Of a DNA stretch of 64,000 bases, positions 19,138-29,281 are shown piece after piece. Location: contig NZ_QTUB01000001.1 in the NCBI RefSeq assembly GCF_003386665.1, forward strand, positions 3,596,001 to 3,660,000, in the 5' to 3' direction. Origin of the DNA: Xenorhabdus cabanillasii. GTDB taxonomy: Bacteria; Pseudomonadota; Gammaproteobacteria; Enterobacterales; Enterobacteriaceae. A program made the position numbers and the translations under genes. Numbering within the stretch: position 1 is the first letter of the stretch; every line of letters starts with the position of its first letter. Under the pieces are notes generated by a model. That model worked only from the letters and a program-made list of their open reading frames with translations, made no database searches and was not told where the DNA came from.

Positions 19138-19947
19138 TTAATGCAGTACTATTGGCGGCTGCTCTATAGAGTTAATCTGCATTTTTATCATCTCTGAGAT
19201 TGGATCTTCAGGGCAATGCTCCACAAAGTAGTTCAAATCCGAAACAGCGATATGATTACAATCGAGCTGAGCATAAATAAGCCCACGATCACGGATTTCA
19301 TACGGATCATCAGGGTCAAACATCAATACGACCTCACTGGCTTTGAGTGCCAGTTCCATCTTTTTCTCTTCCATTAAAGAAACTTTAATCGTATCTGTAA
19401 TTTTGCGCACGATGCTGCTGTTATCCGCTTCCTGCAAATCTTTCTTTTCCAAACGAACAGTTGGGCCAATGTTACCTTTCAACCAGACATCAAGGGTATG
19501 CTCATTGAGAGTTTCCCCATTCATGGGATTAATGAACCACGTAGGTTGATCAGGCAAATCAATGCGTAATATCAATTGTGTTGGAAATATCACCGGCTGT
19601 ACAGGCATTGCCAATACCTGAGCAATATGAGCAAACAGTGTACCTAATGCAACCGGAGCACCTTGACGTGAATGAAGTACACTATCCAGCCATAAAGTAT
19701 CCGATAGACAGTACACCCCATTTGCCCCACCAAATTTCCATTCCCGATAAAAAAGTATCAGCAATGATTGCAATTTTGCCTTGGTATCATTGACTAAAGA
19801 AAGTGCCTGCCGTGCTTCTTCAACCAACACGGTTAACTGCTCCGCCACTGAGGTTTGTGGGAAATCAGGGCGAATAGACTTTGTAACCAAAATAATACCA
19901 TCAATCAGAGGAGCATTATTGAATTCATAATTAGCTATGGGGTTCAT
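19138..19947 (-). CDS. sirB1: SirB1 family protein
   Basis: Protein of the SirB1/YchA family, 269 residues as in E. coli, with a transglutaminase-like N-terminal part and a TPR-like C-terminal part (ELALKASEVVLMFDPDDPYE, YAQLDCNHIAVSDLNYFVE). Its molecular role is not settled. It overlaps the end of prmC by 17 bp, so the two are translationally coupled. In E. coli sirB2 lies between prmC and sirB1; here sirB2 is absent, and the direct overlap shows that the loss was clean or that sirB2 was never present in this lineage. Confidence 0.92.
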   Translation of the reverse strand: MNPIANYEFNNAPLIDGIILVTKSIRPDFPQTSVAEQLTVLVEEARQALSLVNDTKAKLQSLLILFYREWKFGGANGVYCLSDTLWLDSVLHSRQGAPVALGTLFAHIAQVLAMPVQPVIFPTQLILRIDLPDQPTWFINPMNGETLNEHTLDVWLKGNIGPTVRLEKKDLQEADNSSIVRKITDTIKVSLMEEKKMELALKASEVVLMFDPDDPYEIRDRGLIYAQLDCNHIAVSDLNYFVEHCPEDPISEMIKMQINSIEQPPIVLH

Positions 19948-20818
19948 TTTTATTCCATCGACCTACTGTGATACGTTCATTACCACCATAATCTTGAAAA
20001 GTCGCTATCTGATGATAACCCTTCTCTAAAAACAGGTTCCTAACAACAGCTCCCTGTTTCCAGCCATGTTCCAATAACAGCCATCCATTCGGTAATAAAA
20101 AATGGCGGGCTTGTTCCACAATTGCCTTTAAATCTGCCAGGCCATTGTGGGCAGCAATCAATGCAGTAGCCGGTTCAAACCTGACATCGCCCTCTTGCAG
20201 ATGAGGGTCATTCTCGTCTATATACGGAGGATTACTGACAATCATATCAAATTGTCTGTTACCCACAGCAGAAAACCACTCACTTTGTAAAAAATTCACA
20301 TTGTGAATTACGAGTTGTGAGACAATTTCCCCTGTATTAATTTTTTCCACATTATATTTCGCCAGTGCGACTGCCTCAGGATTGATATCAACCCCTGTCA
20401 CATGGCAATCACGTCTCTCACTTGCTAATGCCAGAGCAATTGCCCCCGTTCCTGTCCCAAGATCCAGAATTTTTGCGGGCGTTTCCGGCAACAACTCCAG
20501 CGCTTTTTCAACCAGGCACTCAGTATCAGGGCGTGGGATCAGAGTTGCTGATGATACGGCAAGCGGCAATGACCAGAACTCTTTTTCGCCCACAATATAA
20601 GCAATTGGCTCACCTTGCATACGGCGAGCCAATAAATCATCAAGCCTGTGAGATTCTTCCTCTGAAATGGAAGTTTCACTGAAAGCAATCAGATAAGTGC
20701 GAGAACGCCCTGTCACGTATCCCAACAGGATTTCCGCATCACGTTTAGGGCTGTCACTATCAGGCAAGTTATCAGACAACTGAGCCGCTGCGTATTGTAG
20801 CCAATGTTGATAATTCAT
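19931..20818 (-). CDS. prmC: Release factor glutamine methyltransferase
   Basis: S-adenosylmethionine-dependent methyltransferase that modifies the glutamine of the GGQ motif of release factors RF1 and RF2. It has 295 residues (E. coli 277). The SAM-binding motif ILDLGTGTGAIALALA is near residues 116-131 and the catalytic NPPY motif is in MIVSNPPYIDEND. The gene directly follows prfA, its substrate's gene, with 17 bp between them, and overlaps sirB1. Synteny and motifs make the call secure. Confidence 0.96.
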   Translation of the reverse strand: MNYQHWLQYAAAQLSDNLPDSDSPKRDAEILLGYVTGRSRTYLIAFSETSISEEESHRLDDLLARRMQGEPIAYIVGEKEFWSLPLAVSSATLIPRPDTECLVEKALELLPETPAKILDLGTGTGAIALALASERRDCHVTGVDINPEAVALAKYNVEKINTGEIVSQLVIHNVNFLQSEWFSAVGNRQFDMIVSNPPYIDENDPHLQEGDVRFEPATALIAAHNGLADLKAIVEQARHFLLPNGWLLLEHGWKQGAVVRNLFLEKGYHQIATFQDYGGNERITVGRWNKNEPHS

Positions 20819-20835
20819 TAATCCTGCTCTGACTG

Positions 20836-21918
20836 TTATTCCTGTTCTGACAGGGCAGATAACTGATCGGCCTGATATTCGGTAACGATTGGCTGGATTA
20901 ACATATCCAGTTTACCCTCCATAACTTCATCAAGACGGTATAACGTCAAGTTGATGCGATGATCAGTAACTCGTCCCTGCGGAAAGTTATAAGTGCGGTT
21001 ACGATCTGAACGGTCACCAGAACCAAGAAGATTACGACGTTCTGAGGCTTCTGCTTCTTGACGTTTCTGTGCCTCAGCGGCACGAATGCGAGCAGCCAGT
21101 ACAGACAGAGCTTTAGCCTTGTTTTTGTGCTGTGAGCGCTCATCCTGACATTCCACCACAATCCCGGTCGGAATATGGGTAATCCGAATAGCTGAATCGG
21201 TGGTATTAACGTGCTGCCCTCCGGCACCAGAAGAGCGGTAAGTATCAATTTTTAAATCACTGGGGCTGATTTCCGGCAATTCAGCTTCCGGAATTTCCGG
21301 CAGAACTGCAACAGTACAGGCAGAAGTATGAATACGACCCTGAGATTCCGTTTCCGGTACACGCTGAACACGGTGCCCACCTGATTCAAATTTCAAATGA
21401 CCATAAACCTGATCTCCTGAAACTTTCGCAATGATCTCTTTGTAACCACCGTGCTCACCTTCATTGGCACTCATAATTTCTACTTTCCAACGACGGGCTT
21501 CAGCATAGCGGCTATACATGCGGAACAGATCTCCTGCAAAGATTGCAGCTTCATCACCACCTGTTCCTGCACGGACTTCAAGAAAACAGTTTCGTTCATC
21601 ATCTGGATCTTTGGGTAACAGCAATAACTGTAGCTGCTGCTCCAGCTCTTCATTACGAACTTTTGCGTCCTTGAGTTCTTCCTGCGCCATTTCCCGCATT
21701 TCGGGGTCATCAAGCATCATCTCAGCAGTCTGTATATCATCCTGAATCGTTTTCCAGACTTTAAAACAGCTAGTTACATCAGTAAGTTGAGCATATTCCT
21801 TTGATAATGCGCGAAAACGCTCTTGATCAGCGATCACATCGGCATCACCGAGATGAGCCAAAACTTCTTCATGGCGTTCTTGCAATGCTTCCAGTTTAGA
21901 GACAATAGAAGGCTTCAT
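20836..21918 (-). CDS. prfA: Peptide chain release factor 1
   Basis: RF1, which recognises UAA and UAG stop codons and triggers peptide release on the ribosome. It has 360 residues, the exact family length. The GGQ catalytic motif is in [17 protein letters not shown]. The stop-codon-reading PxT motif appears as PET in [17 protein letters not shown] (PAT in E. coli). It is followed by prmC, which methylates the GGQ glutamine, and preceded by hemA, the conserved enterobacterial order. Confidence 0.97.
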   Translation of the reverse strand: MKPSIVSKLEALQERHEEVLAHLGDADVIADQERFRALSKEYAQLTDVTSCFKVWKTIQDDIQTAEMMLDDPEMREMAQEELKDAKVRNEELEQQLQLLLLPKDPDDERNCFLEVRAGTGGDEAAIFAGDLFRMYSRYAEARRWKVEIMSANEGEHGGYKEIIAKVSGDQVYGHLKFESGGHRVQRVPETESQGRIHTSACTVAVLPEIPEAELPEISPSDLKIDTYRSSGAGGQHVNTTDSAIRITHIPTGIVVECQDERSQHKNKAKALSVLAARIRAAEAQKRQEAEASERRNLLGSGDRSDRNRTYNFPQGRVTDHRINLTLYRLDEVMEGKLDMLIQPIVTEYQADQLSALSEQE

Positions 21919-21948
21919 TCGTAATATCAGACCTTATTTAGAATAGGG

Positions 21949-23211
21949 TTAGTTGTGATCCAGCCCAAGGCTGTCCCGCAAGAGATTCAGGCGCTCAAAA
22001 TCGCCATTGCTGGCAGCCTGTTGGAGTGATTTAGTCGGTATATGGATCAGACGATTCGTCAATTGGTGAGTCAATTGGTTGATGACCTGCTCTGCGTCAG
22101 CACCTTGCCGTATGGATATTAATGCTTTCGCAGTCATTTCAGCCCTGATTTTTTCTGCCTGTTCCCGATATTCGCGAATTGTATTGACTGCTCCCTGGGA
22201 ACGCAACCAATCCATAAAATGAGTGCTCTCTTGTTGCACAATTCCTTCAGCAATTACAGCAGCCGCTTTGCGCTGGGCAAGATTTTGCTGAATGATAGCC
22301 TGTAAGTCATCAACACTGTACAGGTAAACGTCACTCAATTTCTCAATATCCGGTTCAATATCACGGGGAACAGCAATATCAACCAGCAGCATAGGTTGAT
22401 TACGGCGTAATTTTAATGCCCGTTCAACCATACCTTTGCCGATAATCGGCAAAGGACTGGCAGTAGAACTGATCACAATATCAGCTTCTGCCAGACGGGT
22501 ATCAATTTCTGGCAGAGAAATAACTTCAGCATTAACCTTATTAGCCAGTGCGTGTGCCCGTTCCTTCGTGCGGTTGGCAATTATTATACGATTTACCTGA
22601 TGTTCCTTAAGATGGCGTGCCACAAGCTCAATAGTTTCTCCTGCCCCCACCAGCAGAATATTTAATTGAGAAAGGGATTCGAAAATCTGCCGTGCGAGTG
22701 TACAGGCTGCGAAGGCAACAGAAACTGCATTAGCTCCAATCTCTGTTTCGGTTCTCACTCGTTTAGCAACAGAAAACGATTTTTGGAACAGACGCTCCAA
22801 CTCTCCTGACAAGGATTGGTAATTTTGTGACTCGGCAAAAGCTTTTTTCACCTGTCCTAAAATCTGCGGCTCCCCAAGCACCAATGAGTCCAGGCCGCTG
22901 GCAACTCTCATTAAATGGCTGACCGCTTCACTATCAAGATGCCAGTAAAGGCTTGTGCTAAGCTCTTCAGAATTAAGTTGATGGTATTCACATAACCAAT
23001 CAATCAATTGCTCTTTTAGATTATCCTGCTGCTCAACACTGAGATAGAGTTCTGTGCGATTGCAGGTTGACAACACAACACCACCCCGCACCAACGGTTG
23101 CTGGAGCAGGTTATCAAGCGCAAGCCCTATCGTATCTGGAGAAAAGGCTACCCGCTCACGTAAGGAAACAGGCGCTGTTTTATGATTAATACCGAGTGCT
23201 AATAAAGTCAT
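21949..23211 (-). CDS. hemA: Glutamyl-tRNA reductase
   Basis: NADPH-dependent reductase that converts glutamyl-tRNA to glutamate-1-semialdehyde, the first step of C5-pathway tetrapyrrole synthesis. It has 420 residues (E. coli 418). The catalytic cysteine is residue 50 in [12 protein letters not shown]. The nucleotide-binding motif is [16 protein letters not shown], and the hallmark [16 protein letters not shown] closes the dimerisation domain. It leads the prfA-prmC-sirB1-kdsA series and is divergent from lolB. A Fur-box-like sequence lies about 40 bp upstream of the ATG, so iron control of haem supply is plausible but not shown. Confidence 0.97.
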   Translation of the reverse strand: MTLLALGINHKTAPVSLRERVAFSPDTIGLALDNLLQQPLVRGGVVLSTCNRTELYLSVEQQDNLKEQLIDWLCEYHQLNSEELSTSLYWHLDSEAVSHLMRVASGLDSLVLGEPQILGQVKKAFAESQNYQSLSGELERLFQKSFSVAKRVRTETEIGANAVSVAFAACTLARQIFESLSQLNILLVGAGETIELVARHLKEHQVNRIIIANRTKERAHALANKVNAEVISLPEIDTRLAEADIVISSTASPLPIIGKGMVERALKLRRNQPMLLVDIAVPRDIEPDIEKLSDVYLYSVDDLQAIIQQNLAQRKAAAVIAEGIVQQESTHFMDWLRSQGAVNTIREYREQAEKIRAEMTAKALISIRQGADAEQVINQLTHQLTNRLIHIPTKSLQQAASNGDFERLNLLRDSLGLDHN

Positions 23212-23250
23212 CTTAACTGCGTTGAGTTATCATGAGCATGAGTCCATGAC

Positions 23251-23269
23251 AATATTAATAATCATTCTC
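23251..23269. promoter_or_regulatory. Possible Fur box upstream of hemA
   Basis: AATATTAATAATCATTCTC agrees at 15 of 19 positions with the classical Fur consensus GATAATGATAATCATTATC by my own comparison. It lies 40-58 bp upstream of the hemA start in the hemA/lolB divergent gap. Confidence 0.4.
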
Positions 23270-23472
23270 ATAAACCTATACCCTTCATAAGGACTCTCAT
23301 TGGTCGAGCATTCTACTTGATGCGACAATTCAATAAAAGTCAATCGAACAGTCCCACTGTAATTATTCGAGAAATTTTGGCAAAACTTCGCTAAATTATT
23401 CCCTTGATTATAGACTTTGATGGCACATTGTTCGCCACCAGACCATTTTGCCTGTCTGCCAAAGGTTACTGT

Positions 23473-24090
23473 ATGAAAATAGCATTATTTTTTCGTTTAC
23501 TTCCCCTCTCCGCTGTTTTGCTGACGGCCTGTACCGTTACGCAAGCACCGGTCGGAACAGGGTCAGCAAATTCTCCGCAATGGAATGATCGCAAACAACA
23601 ACTGCAAAATTTAAAGCATTATCAGACACGAGGTTCTTTTGCTTACCTGGCAAATGAAAAAAAAGTGTATGCCCGTTTTTTCTGGCAACAATATGCCGTT
23701 AATAATTACAAACTACTGCTGCTTAATCCATTAGGGACAACCGAGTTGGAATTATTTGTCCAACCAAATATGATCCAGCTTACTGATAATGAAGGAAAGA
23801 AATATATCAGTGATAATCCTGAAGAATTGATCTATCAACTCACCCATATGAACATCCCTTTAAATAATCTGAAAAACTGGATTATCGGCCTGCCCGGAAA
23901 TGCCAAAAATTTCCAGCTAGATAAAAACTATCTGCTCAAATCCATAAGCGATAGCGCAAATAATGAAGTCTGGCAAATAAATTACCAGGGATACGACACT
24001 TCAATCACTCCCGCGTTGCCAAATCGACTGGAGCTCATTCAGGGCAATAACCGTATCAAATTAAAAATGGATAACTGGACTACCCAATAA
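23473..24090 (+). CDS. lolB: Outer-membrane lipoprotein receptor LolB
   Basis: Outer-membrane lipoprotein that receives lipoproteins from periplasmic LolA and inserts them into the outer membrane. It has 205 residues (E. coli 207). The start at 23473 gives a proper signal peptide [20 protein letters not shown] with an LTAC lipobox and acylated Cys20; the frame is open 23 codons further upstream without family likeness. Mature features include [17 protein letters not shown] and [14 protein letters not shown]. It overlaps ispE by one base (TAATG), so the two are translationally coupled. Confidence 0.95.
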   Translation: MKIALFFRLLPLSAVLLTACTVTQAPVGTGSANSPQWNDRKQQLQNLKHYQTRGSFAYLANEKKVYARFFWQQYAVNNYKLLLLNPLGTTELELFVQPNMIQLTDNEGKKYISDNPEELIYQLTHMNIPLNNLKNWIIGLPGNAKNFQLDKNYLLKSISDSANNEVWQINYQGYDTSITPALPNRLELIQGNNRIKLKMDNWTTQ

Positions 24091-24971
24091 TGACTTTGAT
24101 CTGGCCTTCCCCGGCAAAATTAAATTTATTTTTATATATCACCGGACAACGCCCTGACGGTTACCACGAACTGCAAACACTGTTTCAGTTTCTGGACTAC
24201 GGTGATGAAATTACAATTACTCCCCGTCAGGATAACCAAATTCGCCTGCTGACTGCTGTTGAAGGCGTAGCACATGACGATAACCTGATCGTGCGTGCTG
24301 CCCGTTTATTACAAAGCCATTTATTACAAGACAATAACAAACCCCCAATTGCCACCCCATATCTGGGAGCAGACATCCATATGAATAAACGCCTGCCAAT
24401 GGGCGGTGGACTGGGTGGAGGTTCTTCCAATGCAGCAACCGTACTTATCGCCCTGAATTACCACTGGCAAGCCAATTTATCTGATAATGAACTGGCACAA
24501 CTTGGCCTCAAACTGGGAGCAGATGTTCCGGTATTTATCAAAGGCCACGCCGCTTTTGCAGAAGGTATCGGGGAAAAACTTCAACCCGCCTTTCCGGAAG
24601 AGAAATGGTTTCTGGTTGCCCATCCTGGAATTGAGATCTCAACCCCGGCAATCTTCACAGATCCTGAATTAAAAAGAAATTCTCCGATCCGCACTTTATC
24701 CGCATTATTACAGGCACCATTCAAAAATGATTGTGAACCAATCGCAAGAAAACGTTTTCGTGAGGTTGAACAGCTTCTTTCATGGCTGTTAGAATACACC
24801 CCGTCACGCCTGACCGGAACTGGTGCATGTATTTTCGGCGAGTTCGAATCAGAAGCATCAGCCCGTAAGGTGTTTAATCAAGCCCCAGAGTGGATGCAGG
24901 GCTTTGTTGCGCGTGGCGTTAACATTTCACCATTGCATACATTCCGCTCTGGGATAAAAACATATTATTGA
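24090..24971 (+). CDS. ispE: 4-diphosphocytidyl-2-C-methyl-D-erythritol kinase
   Basis: GHMP kinase of the MEP isoprenoid pathway; phosphorylates CDP-methylerythritol at the 2-hydroxyl. It has 293 residues (E. coli 283). The ATP-binding glycine loop [17 protein letters not shown] is near residues 99-115. The N-terminal [20 protein letters not shown] carries the catalytic lysine region, and the C-terminal motif is [12 protein letters not shown]. Located between lolB (one-base overlap) and prs, as in E. coli. An ERIC element begins about 13 bp after its stop codon. Confidence 0.96.
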   Translation: MTLIWPSPAKLNLFLYITGQRPDGYHELQTLFQFLDYGDEITITPRQDNQIRLLTAVEGVAHDDNLIVRAARLLQSHLLQDNNKPPIATPYLGADIHMNKRLPMGGGLGGGSSNAATVLIALNYHWQANLSDNELAQLGLKLGADVPVFIKGHAAFAEGIGEKLQPAFPEEKWFLVAHPGIEISTPAIFTDPELKRNSPIRTLSALLQAPFKNDCEPIARKRFREVEQLLSWLLEYTPSRLTGTGACIFGEFESEASARKVFNQAPEWMQGFVARGVNISPLHTFRSGIKTYY

Positions 24972-24984
24972 ACCAATGAATAAT

Positions 24985-25109
24985 TATACCCAACAGATTT
25001 CGAGTTACATCGCGGCGGAAAGAGAACAAATCCCCAGGAACATAGATAACTATGTGACCGGGGTGAGTGAACGCAGCCAACAAAGAGGCAACTTGAAAGA
25101 TAAAGGTAA
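24985..25109. repeat. ERIC (IRU) element in the prs leader
   Basis: About 125 bp with the ERIC outer end TATACCC at 24985, the inner core AATCCCCAGGAACATAGATA followed by ACTATGTGACCGGGGTGAG, AACGCAGCCAA, and the right end GCAACTTGAAAGATAAAGG. It matches the 127-bp enterobacterial repeat in order and spacing. It fills most of the ispE-prs gap and would form a long hairpin in RNA, directly upstream of the prs ribosome site. Confidence 0.85.
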
Positions 25110-26108
<999 letters not shown>

Positions 26109-26171
26109 GGTACAATGTTGTGCAGATTTTGAGCACAAACTTATACAAGTGATTAAATAAGTCATCGCTGA

Positions 26172-26212
26172 AAAAACCCGTTAATACATTTGTATTAACG
26201 GGTTTTTCTGTT
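26172..26212 (+). terminator. Terminator of prs
   Basis: A long stem AAAAACCCGTTAATAC/GTATTAACGGGTTTTT (26172-26187 with 26192-26207) closes in a T-run and begins 63 bp after the prs stop. Confidence 0.9.
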
Positions 26213-26881
26213 TATTTAACCTACGATCTTAATAATTGCAAATAGCTTTAATTTAAATATGGAATATTTATATCGTAAAAATAATTAGTTATATCAATTA
26301 GTTGATTAGTTTTACAAACTTCATATTAAACAAATTAACAACCCGTATAGTAAGAACAGAAAAAAATCAACCTCATGAAAGCTTAATAAATCATCTGGTA
26401 CGTCCAGTAATTAACATGAGTAACAATACTGGTATGGTGCCGTGGATACTGCTAACCTGTCGGCCATTTTCTGCTACGTCTTGTGAGGTATTGATGGTGA
26501 AGAACTGATATCCATTTCCGAAATACCTTTAAGAAAGCATAAATGACAAAAAATAGACAAGTCATACAACAATTATTTTGTTAAATATTTTTCATCAGAA
26601 AAGTCAAAATTCTCTAATGAAATTAACTTTAGGTTAAATAATGCCAATATTGATTGCCGCTTTAGTTAAGTTAATGAAATGTCGGAATGTTGTTAACAGG
26701 GAATCAATATTTAATCTAGGACCGTTGTTACCAACAAGTTAATAATCTGACCAGCAATATTTCAATTCAAAATATTCAACCAGTCAGTACCTTAGAATCT
26801 GACGAAGAAGCGTCGATCGGGCTTTGCCATTAGAAATCGATACGCTGATAAATAATAAAAACTACTTTAAGGAGAATGCTA
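26213..26881. other. Long AT-rich intergenic stretch before lipase 1
   Basis: No gene that I can support. A 68-residue frame (26302-26508) has no ribosome site and no recognisable motif. Sequence from about 26800 looks like a gene remnant but cannot be named. The promoter of lipase 1 must lie in the AT-rich right part; an AAGGAGA ribosome site is at 26868-26874. Confidence 0.4.
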
Positions 26882-28936
26882 ATGAAAAAGGCATTTTTAT
26901 TCACACCTGCACTGTTAGCGCTTTCAATCAGCGCCGTTTCTAATGCTTATGCTTATGATAAGGTCTATATTTTTGGAGATAGCCTGAGTGATAGTGGGAA
27001 TAACGGGCGTTTTACAACAGATGGAAAAAATAAGGATAAATATCCGTGGTTGTATAATGAATACCTTGCTCAGACCCTCACAGGCAAAAAACTGGATCCT
27101 TCTAAAGAAAAAGGAACTAATTATGCTGAGGGAGGCGCAACAGCTATTGATGGAATGAATCCAGACAACCCTAAAGCCAGTACTGATTCACAGCTCAAAA
27201 AATATTATGATGACTTGAAAACACACAACAAGAGTCTGGATCCCAATGCTATCTATATTCACTGGATAGGCGGTAATGATCTTACTGCGGCTTTGATAGC
27301 TGGTCAGAAAAATCCTTCTAATGCACACGGTATTGTGCAAAAAAGTGCAAATGAAGCCGGAGCACAAATCAAATATCTGGCTGATAATGGCGCCGGATTG
27401 GTCATCGCACCAACCGTACCTGATGTTGGCACGACGCCTAAGTTGTTAGAAATAGTTTTGGGAACTGGATTAGCAACAAAGCTAACACCAGTGTTAACAG
27501 AAAAGATGGAAAAGGAAGGAAAATCACCGGATGAAATCAAAGCCACTATAGAAGCTACTATCAAAAATATTTTGCATGAGGTTCATACAAAAATTAATGA
27601 AGCTACTATCCCTAGTGATGACGGCCGTAATCTAGCACTCCAAAAAGTATTTCATGACCTAAGTCAAATGGCTAAAACATATGGGCTAGATCCTGAAAGC
27701 GTTGAAAAAGAACTTACAGAGAAATATAAAGAAGCCAGTGCTGGTGCTACTAAGCTTACTAATGATTATAACAATCAGGTAGAAAATGCAATCAACCAAA
27801 GTAACGGCAATATTCTGCGTGCTGATGTCAATGGTTTGCTACGTGAAGTCATATCTAATCCAATGATCTATGGTTTCGGCAATAACCTTGGCTATGCTTG
27901 TGGTGTAGGCAAAGGGGCCAATGAATGCGAGTCTGAACAAGCAGGCTTTGATAGCAGCAAAGAGTTTATATTCTCTGATAGTTTCCACCCATCACCACTT
28001 GCACACAAAATTCTGGGGCAATATATCGAATCCATTTATATCGCTCCATCACAGGTAATGACCCTGAACCAGGTCAACCGTGCCCCGGTTAAAGGTACTC
28101 GCGCTTCCCTTGATGGTCATCTTCAACAACTGCGCAGCAGTGGTAATGAACACGGGAAATTTGGCGTTTTCGGTGGCTATAGCGGCAGCCGTAATAACAC
28201 CTTTACCCTGGGGGGTGATTACCAACTGACCGAAGGTTTGCTACTTGGTGCACTGTATTCCAATGATAAAACCGAGCGTTCCTCTGTTTCTGACTTTGCC
28301 TATAACGGGAATGCTCACGTAGTAACCACTTATGCGTTGTGGAATGTCTTCAGCAACGCATGGTTAAGTGGCGATCTCCATCATGCCCGTATTAATTACG
28401 ATAGCCTGACCCGTAGTATCCAACTTGGTGAAGCGACCCGCAGAGAATCAGGCTCAACCACAGGTAAACAATGGGGTGCCCGTTTTGCCGCAGGTTGGGA
28501 TATCCCTGTCGCTGGCGTCGTCACCACCAGCCCGATCATCCAGTTCGCCTGGGATAAAGGTGGTGTTAAAGGCTACCGTGAATCCGGTAACAACAGTACT
28601 TCCATGCACTTTAGTGACCAGAACTACACATCTAAAGTAGGTACATTAGGCTGGCGTGTAGATACCCAATTGGGTCGTTTCAACCCTTATGCTTCTGTTC
28701 AGTTTAATCACCAGTTTGGAGATACTCATTTCAAACTGCGCAGTGCCATTAATTCCACCAAAACATCGTTTGTTATGGATAGTGGCAAACAGAGCAAAAA
28801 CTGGCGTCAATATACAGTGGGTGCGAACGCTAATCTGTTCGGTAACGTACGTGGCTTCGCTTCCGTAACCCGTAATGAAGGCAGCTCACAAGATCCTAAC
28901 TACAACTTCAATCTGGGTATCAATGCCAGCTTCTAA
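26882..28936 (+). CDS. GDSL-type lipase/esterase autotransporter (lipase 1)
   Basis: Type Va autotransporter of 684 residues with a GDSL hydrolase passenger, similar in layout to EstA and to the Lip-1/XlpA lipases of Photorhabdus and Xenorhabdus. Signal peptide: MKKAFLFTPALLALSISAV to NAYA (cleavage before YDKVY). Catalytic blocks: FGDSLSDSGN (Ser, block I), HWIGGND (block III) and DSFHPSPLAHKILG (Asp/His, block V). The beta-barrel occupies about residues 400-684 and ends in the outer-membrane signature INASF. The start at 26882 leaves good spacing to AAGGAGA; an ATG two codons earlier is too close. Secreted or surface-bound esterase, plausible in insect lipid breakdown. Confidence 0.92.
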   Translation: MKKAFLFTPALLALSISAVSNAYAYDKVYIFGDSLSDSGNNGRFTTDGKNKDKYPWLYNEYLAQTLTGKKLDPSKEKGTNYAEGGATAIDGMNPDNPKASTDSQLKKYYDDLKTHNKSLDPNAIYIHWIGGNDLTAALIAGQKNPSNAHGIVQKSANEAGAQIKYLADNGAGLVIAPTVPDVGTTPKLLEIVLGTGLATKLTPVLTEKMEKEGKSPDEIKATIEATIKNILHEVHTKINEATIPSDDGRNLALQKVFHDLSQMAKTYGLDPESVEKELTEKYKEASAGATKLTNDYNNQVENAINQSNGNILRADVNGLLREVISNPMIYGFGNNLGYACGVGKGANECESEQAGFDSSKEFIFSDSFHPSPLAHKILGQYIESIYIAPSQVMTLNQVNRAPVKGTRASLDGHLQQLRSSGNEHGKFGVFGGYSGSRNNTFTLGGDYQLTEGLLLGALYSNDKTERSSVSDFAYNGNAHVVTTYALWNVFSNAWLSGDLHHARINYDSLTRSIQLGEATRRESGSTTGKQWGARFAAGWDIPVAGVVTTSPIIQFAWDKGGVKGYRESGNNSTSMHFSDQNYTSKVGTLGWRVDTQLGRFNPYASVQFNHQFGDTHFKLRSAINSTKTSFVMDSGKQSKNWRQYTVGANANLFGNVRGFASVTRNEGSSQDPNYNFNLGINASF

Positions 28937-28998
28937 TATTGTGTCTGTAGTAAAGTGATGTACCTGATAAAACTATCGCAATAACCTGCGTAGCGCTT

Positions 28999-29037
28999 CA
29001 AAAGCGCAAGGAAAATGAAACTTCCTTGCGCTTTTGT
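28999..29037 (+). terminator. Terminator of lipase 1
   Basis: A perfect 15-bp stem CAAAAGCGCAAGGAA/TTCCTTGCGCTTTTG with an 8-nt loop lies about 60 bp after the stop codon of lipase 1. Confidence 0.75.
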
Positions 29038-29071
29038 ATTCCTATCATGCTTTTTTCTCACCGTTCAACCT

Positions 29072-29114
29072 GCGTATACATACGCCTGCATGGTGTTGAC
29101 TTTTCGTATACATA
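29072..29114. promoter_or_regulatory. Possible operator pair upstream of lipase 2
   Basis: A 14-bp inverted repeat GCGTATACATACGC lies at 29072-29085, and a second CGTATACATA at 29105-29114. The two starts are 32 bp apart, about three helical turns. The placement within 210 bp of lipase 2 suggests a regulator site. No known consensus was matched. Confidence 0.3.
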
Positions 29115-29281
29115 GCCAGAAGTAATATCAGATAGAAATTATCAAAAGGATCAGCTCTCAACCAAAGAATAAATAAGACAGGTAGATTCGGGAAAAAATA
29201 AATACCTCCTTAATTTGAGGTTCTTAATTCGAGGTTTGGTGCTGACTGAAAAGTAATGGCTACATTGACCGGGGAATTCGA

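Noticed and set aside
26302..26508. 68-residue frame between prs and lipase 1
   Set aside because: No ribosome site, no recognisable motif and unremarkable codon use.
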